In this document: positions 52,123 to 55,526 of the stretch, piece after piece
Numbering within the stretch: the stretch's first letter is position 1
Layout of the letters: every line of letters begins with the position of its first letter
Source of the DNA: Clostridia bacterium
GTDB lineage: Bacteria; Bacillota; Clostridia; TANB77; CAG-465
Length of the DNA: 55,526 bases
Assembly: GCA_017536445.1 (NCBI GenBank)
Contig: JAFXHJ010000013.1
Location: forward strand, 1 to 55,526
Direction: 5' to 3'
Translations under genes and position numbers: made by a program
Notes under the pieces: generated by a model
Database searches by the model: none
What the model was told of the DNA's origin: nothing
What the model saw: the letters and a program-made list of their open reading frames with translations, nothing else

Positions 52123-52665
52123 ATGTCAGAGAATACACCTGATATAAATGAAAATGTTTCAAACTGGTATGTAGTTTATACATATTCTGGTTATGAAAAT
52201 AAAGTAAAGAGCACACTTGAGAAAGTTGTTGCCAATCGTGGCCTTGAAGATAAGATAGAAGAAGTTATCATACCAATGGAAGAAGAAATCGAAATAAAAG
52301 ATGGTAAACAAAAGACGTCTATCAAGAAAGTATTCCCAGGTTACGTATTAGTTAAAATGATAATGACTGACGAAACTTGGTATGTTATTAAAAGCATTAA
52401 AGGAGTATTTAGTTTCGTAGGAACAGGAGACAAACCTTTACCTCTTACAGAAAAAGAGATGATAAGTCTTGGAATCGGAGATGAAGTGTTAAATCTTGAT
52501 TTTGAAGAAGGCGATTCTGTAACTATAATAACAGAACCTTTCTACAACTACCCAGGAATAATCGAAACAATCGACAAGGAAAAACAAAGAGTGGTTGTAA
52601 AAGTTAATATGTTTAACAGAGAAACAACTGTTGAACTAGGCTTTGAACAAATACAAAAAATATAA
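52123..52665 (+). CDS. nusG: Transcription termination/antitermination factor NusG
   Basis: This 180-residue elongation factor has an N-terminal NGN domain (NWYVVYTYSGYENKVKSTLE; KVFPGYVLVKMIMTDETWYV) and a C-terminal KOW domain (FEEGDSVTIITEPFYNYPGI). It binds RNA polymerase and, in Firmicutes, modulates pausing. AGGAG precedes the ATG. It has normal length. Confidence 0.97.
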   Translation: MSENTPDINENVSNWYVVYTYSGYENKVKSTLEKVVANRGLEDKIEEVIIPMEEEIEIKDGKQKTSIKKVFPGYVLVKMIMTDETWYVIKSIKGVFSFVGTGDKPLPLTEKEMISLGIGDEVLNLDFEEGDSVTIITEPFYNYPGIIETIDKEKQRVVVKVNMFNRETTVELGFEQIQKI

Positions 52666-52706
52666 CTTAAATAATATAGTTAATATATTTTAAGGAGGTG
52701 AAAAAG

Positions 52707-53135
52707 ATGGCAGAGAAAAAAGTAACACATGTTATAAAACTTCAAATTGAAGCAGGTAAAGCTAACCCAGCACCACCAGTAGGACCAGCATTAGGACCAG
52801 CAGGTATCAACATTATGGCATTCTGTAAAGAATTCAATGAAAGAACTGCAAAAGACGCTGGAATGATATTCCCAGTAGTGCTTACTGTTTACCAAGACAA
52901 ATCATTTGAATTTATAATCAAAACTGCACCAGCAGCAGTATTATTAAAGAAAGCAGCTGGTATAGCAAGTGGTTCAGCAAAACCACACAAAGACAAAGTT
53001 GCAAAAGTAACACGCGCTCAAGTCGAAGAAATAGCTAAAACTAAAATGCAAGACTTAAACGCAGCCTCTTTAGACGCAGCAGCTTCTATGATCAAAGGAA
53101 CTGCAAGATCAATGGGGATCGTTGTTACTGAATAA
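52707..53135 (+). CDS. rplK: Ribosomal protein L11
   Basis: This 142-residue 50S protein is in the GTPase-associated centre. The proline-rich [20 protein letters not shown] and the C-terminal RNA-binding domain ([20 protein letters not shown]) are intact. AAGGAGGTG precedes the ATG at 52707; the GTG at 52698 is part of the ribosome binding site. It follows nusG and precedes rplA. Confidence 0.97.
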   Translation: MAEKKVTHVIKLQIEAGKANPAPPVGPALGPAGINIMAFCKEFNERTAKDAGMIFPVVLTVYQDKSFEFIIKTAPAAVLLKKAAGIASGSAKPHKDKVAKVTRAQVEEIAKTKMQDLNAASLDAAASMIKGTARSMGIVVTE

Positions 53136-53182
53136 TTATGGGAGAGTAAAAACTCGCTAAAACCAAAGGAGGGAAATGAATC

Positions 53183-53866
53183 GTGAAAAATAGCAAGAGA
53201 ATGAATGAAGCAAAAGCCCAAGTAGAATCAAGAGTATATGATATTGAAGAAGCTTTAGAATTAATGGCTAAATTACCAAAAGCTAAATTTGACGAAAGCG
53301 TTGAATTACACATTAAATTAGGTGTTGATTCTAAACAAGCAGACCAACAAGTTAGAGGTACAATAGTACTTCCACACGGAACTGGTAAATCTAAAAAAGT
53401 ATTAGTACTTGCAAAAGGCGATAAAGCAGCAGCAGCTGAAGCAGCTGGAGCAGATTACGTTGGAGACGACGATATGATCGCTAAAATCGCTAACGAAGGC
53501 TGGTTAGATTTCGATGCTGTTGTAGCAACTCCAGACATGATGCCTACATTAGGTAGAGTGGCTAAAATATTAGGACCTAAAGGTCTTATGCCAAACCCTA
53601 AAGCTGGTACAGTTACAGTTGATACAGCTAAAGCAGTAAACGATATCAAAGCTGGTAAAGTAGAATACAGATTAGACAAAAACAATATTATACATACATC
53701 AATTGGTAAAGTATCATTCGGTACTGCAAAAATAAAAGAAAACTATGAAGTATTATTAGATGCTATAGTTAAAGCAAAACCTGCAGCAGCTAAAGGTACT
53801 TACTTAAAATCAATTGCAATATCTACAACAATGGGACCTGGAATCAAGATTTCAGCAAAAGCTTAA
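53183..53866 (+). CDS. rplA: Ribosomal protein L1
   Basis: This 227-residue L1-stalk protein has [17 protein letters not shown] and [20 protein letters not shown] as its hallmarks. It starts at a GTG (53183) with GGAGGG upstream; a nearby ATG in another frame stops after five codons. A hairpin terminator follows instead of rplJ-rplL, which normally come next. Confidence 0.96.
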   Translation: MKNSKRMNEAKAQVESRVYDIEEALELMAKLPKAKFDESVELHIKLGVDSKQADQQVRGTIVLPHGTGKSKKVLVLAKGDKAAAAEAAGADYVGDDDMIAKIANEGWLDFDAVVATPDMMPTLGRVAKILGPKGLMPNPKAGTVTVDTAKAVNDIKAGKVEYRLDKNNIIHTSIGKVSFGTAKIKENYEVLLDAIVKAKPAAAKGTYLKSIAISTTMGPGIKISAKA

Positions 53867-53883
53867 TTATTAAAGAGATATAC

Positions 53884-53912
53884 AAAGTGCCGCTTCAAGC
53901 GGTACTTTTTGT
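53884..53912 (+). terminator. Terminator after rplA
   Basis: AAGTGCCGCTT pairs with AAGCGGTACTT (one wobble), followed by a T run. It ends the ribosomal protein operon. Confidence 0.85.
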
Positions 53913-53924
53913 TTAGGAGAAAAG

Positions 53925-55373
53925 ATGGAAGAACAAGAAAAAATCGAAGAATTATCATTAACAGATAAAATAGTAGAAACTTTTAAGAATAAAACGGAAG
54001 AATATAGTAAGACATTAAATGCGGAAAATTTTCATTACGAAGAATTATACCTTAAAGGTAAAAAAGAAAATGGAAAAGCTTTTGCAATGTCGGTATTAGA
54101 ATTTAAAGACTTTTTCTTAAAGATAAATTATAGAGTACATGCTCCAATGCTACTTCCAAGTAGTACATTAGAGATGAGAATATTATTTAAGGGCGGAAAG
54201 TTCCCAGTAGAATATTCAATATATGATTTGTTAAACATTATAGATGAAACGAATTTTATATGTTATACAATACCATATATAACTACTGAAGAATTAATGG
54301 AACAAGCATTAGCACACTTAATGGATTGTTTTAATATATATAAACTTCAAATAGAAGAATTGTTTCATGACAAAGAGAAATTTGCTATACTTGAAGAGAA
54401 TATAGAGACACAAATACAAAAAACAATAGGTGGTAAGGTTTTTGAATCAGGAAGCATAGAATATATGATTCGTATGTTAGAAGTATACTATTTATTTGAT
54501 ACATCAAAATTTACTACGGAAATATATACTGAAGAAGTACTTACAGGAAAATATAAAAAGGCAGTAAAACATTATAAGAAAAAAGGTGAGAAAGCTACTA
54601 TTTATGAGAGTAGACTAGCAGAATTCTTATGGCAAAGAAAAGAAGAATATTCTTTTATACCAGAAAACTTGCACACAAATAAAGTAGTTAAGAAGTACCA
54701 AAAAGTAGGAATAAAAGGAACATTCCTTTCAGGACTAGCCTTCTTTATACTTATGCCTTTATGGACGTTTGCTTATGGATTAATATATGCTTTAACACAT
54801 TTTAAGATATCTGAAGGTTCCCTTTATATGACAAATTCAGAATATCCATTGTTAATAATAGCTGGGTTTGTAACAGCCATTGTTAATATGTATTTTGTAA
54901 GAAAGATACTTGCTAAAATAACTTATGGAACGAGATTTGAGGAATACAACAGAATAGACGCTATACAAAATCCAGCGTCAACTAATAACAATATGTCTAA
55001 ATTCTTTCAGTTTGTAATAGCAGCAGGTATTGCGGTAGCTATGCTTACAGCAAATACATATATTAAGTTTAACGAGAACAACATAATAGTAAACACAGAT
55101 ATATTACAAATAAATGGAACAGAGATTCCATATACAATGGTAGATAGCGTATACAAGACAGAAAAAATAAAAGGATTTAAGGAATATGTAGAAGTAGATA
55201 ACTATGTAATTGTGCTAAAAGACAATACAAAGATAGAATTATATATGTATATGACTAATGAAGAATTTGAACAATATGTTCTTCCAATATTAAATAAAAA
55301 GGAAATAGAAATTAAAAACATTGATCTTTTAGAAAACATACCTAAAGTAGAAGATAAAGAAGTAGTAGAATAA
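53925..55373 (+). CDS. Membrane protein of unknown function
   Basis: This 482-residue protein has a long cytosolic N-terminal part (1-~255, acidic and helical). Hydrophobic helices follow (about 268-290, 303-325 and 355-375), and then a beta-rich C-terminal domain (NTDILQINGTEIPYTMVDSV; VEVDNYVIVLKDNTKIELYM). That last part resembles a PH-like or YcxB-type domain in pattern, but I cannot assign it. TAGGAG precedes the ATG. It stands where rplJ would be expected. Confidence 0.8.
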   Translation: MEEQEKIEELSLTDKIVETFKNKTEEYSKTLNAENFHYEELYLKGKKENGKAFAMSVLEFKDFFLKINYRVHAPMLLPSSTLEMRILFKGGKFPVEYSIYDLLNIIDETNFICYTIPYITTEELMEQALAHLMDCFNIYKLQIEELFHDKEKFAILEENIETQIQKTIGGKVFESGSIEYMIRMLEVYYLFDTSKFTTEIYTEEVLTGKYKKAVKHYKKKGEKATIYESRLAEFLWQRKEEYSFIPENLHTNKVVKKYQKVGIKGTFLSGLAFFILMPLWTFAYGLIYALTHFKISEGSLYMTNSEYPLLIIAGFVTAIVNMYFVRKILAKITYGTRFEEYNRIDAIQNPASTNNNMSKFFQFVIAAGIAVAMLTANTYIKFNENNIIVNTDILQINGTEIPYTMVDSVYKTEKIKGFKEYVEVDNYVIVLKDNTKIELYMYMTNEEFEQYVLPILNKKEIEIKNIDLLENIPKVEDKEVVE

Positions 55374-55374
55374 T

Positions 55375-55405
55375 AAAAGCAGGATAGGTAACTATTCTGC
55401 TTTTC
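55375..55405 (+). terminator. Terminator of the unknown membrane protein gene
   Basis: AAAGCAGGATAG pairs with CTATTCTGCTTT (one wobble) around a short loop, followed by Ts. Confidence 0.8.
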
Positions 55406-55451
55406 ATATAGGAAATATCATAAAACACTAATATATCTTTATTAAAACCAC

Positions 55452-55480
55452 TTGAATAAAAACAACATATGTTATACAAT
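55452..55480 (+). promoter_or_regulatory. Candidate promoter of the last gene
   Basis: TTGAAT (55452-55457), a 17-base spacer and TACAAT (55475-55480). An AGAGGGG ribosome binding site follows. Confidence 0.5.
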
Positions 55481-55504
55481 AAAAGCATAAAGAGGGGTAA
55501 ACAA

Positions 55505-55526
55505 ATGATAAAAAACGCTGAAAGCC
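55505..55526 (+). CDS. Start of a gene cut by the window end
   Basis: An ATG with AGAGGGG upstream opens a frame (MIKNAES) that runs out of the window. Too short to identify. Confidence 0.5.

Noticed and set aside
53867-53924. An L10-type leader after rplA
   Set aside because: The hairpin is short and followed by a T run, and no rplJ follows. It is an ordinary terminator.

Overview
The window reads as chromosomal DNA of a low-GC Gram-positive, endospore-forming Clostridia-type bacterium. Sampled stretches are about 25-30% G+C, initiation sites carry strong AGGAGG-type ribosome binding sites, and the gene set includes a ger germinant-receptor operon, a Spo0A-like regulator, SecA with a SEC-C tail, a zinc-type (C+) ribosomal protein L33 and the rpmG-secE-nusG-rplK-rplA operon. 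The genus is not determinable from sequence alone; an uncultured gut Clostridia lineage is my inference. I saw no rRNA, tRNA, CRISPR array, insertion sequence or phage module, and no gene-free stretch longer than 300 bases.

Layout: (1) 1-726, the 3' end of a repeat-containing unknown gene. (2) 869-4891, a germination operon in the order A, C, small 2-TM protein, B, behind a candidate forespore (sigma-G-like) promoter. (3) 4992-6130, a tyrosine phosphatase and a small membrane protein. (4) 6221-8713, a zinc/manganese-type ABC importer. (5) 8826-11805 on the minus strand, two long multidomain proteins of higher G+C, one with an intact MazF/PemK endoribonuclease core and one with a degenerate copy. 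(6) 12008-17750, tyrS, yqeG, an A24 prepilin peptidase, an inositol-monophosphatase-family protein, an Nfo-type TIM-barrel enzyme and a HEPN-like/SHOCT pair. (7) 17770-20015 on the minus strand, a flavin reductase, an anchored OB-fold-like protein and two small paralogous acidic proteins that share composition and promoter type with region 5. (8) 20222-24626, secA plus an unknown protein with the same SEC-C tail. (9) 24765-31183, an amine dehydrogenase-like oxidoreductase and two large DUF4116-repeat proteins that end in tails like those of SSB. (10) 31318-36493, a P-type Ca2+ ATPase and a four-gene operon (unknown, membrane, HD hydrolase, DUF2185/Imm33-like). (11) 36603-41378, a 1591-residue secreted zincin-like protein with 13 Fn3 repeats. 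(12) 41466-45508, an XRE regulator divergent from the Spo0A-like regulator, two NUDIX hydrolases, a polyprenyl synthase and an IscU-type scaffold. (13) 45603-51617, a metallophosphoesterase, a glycosyltransferase cluster and a membrane-anchored amidase. (14) 51749-53866, the secE-nusG-rplKA operon, followed by an unknown membrane protein and the start of a further gene.

The most unusual parts are the MazF-type pair, whose upstream gene has an in-frame amber codon two codons after its best start signal; the two small acidic paralogs with similar promoters; the SSB-tail mimicry of the DUF4116 pair; the SEC-C gene next to secA; and the 13-bp inverted repeat that brackets the secA promoter. The exported binding proteins seen (GerC-like, ZnuA-like) lack a lipobox cysteine and look membrane-anchored instead.
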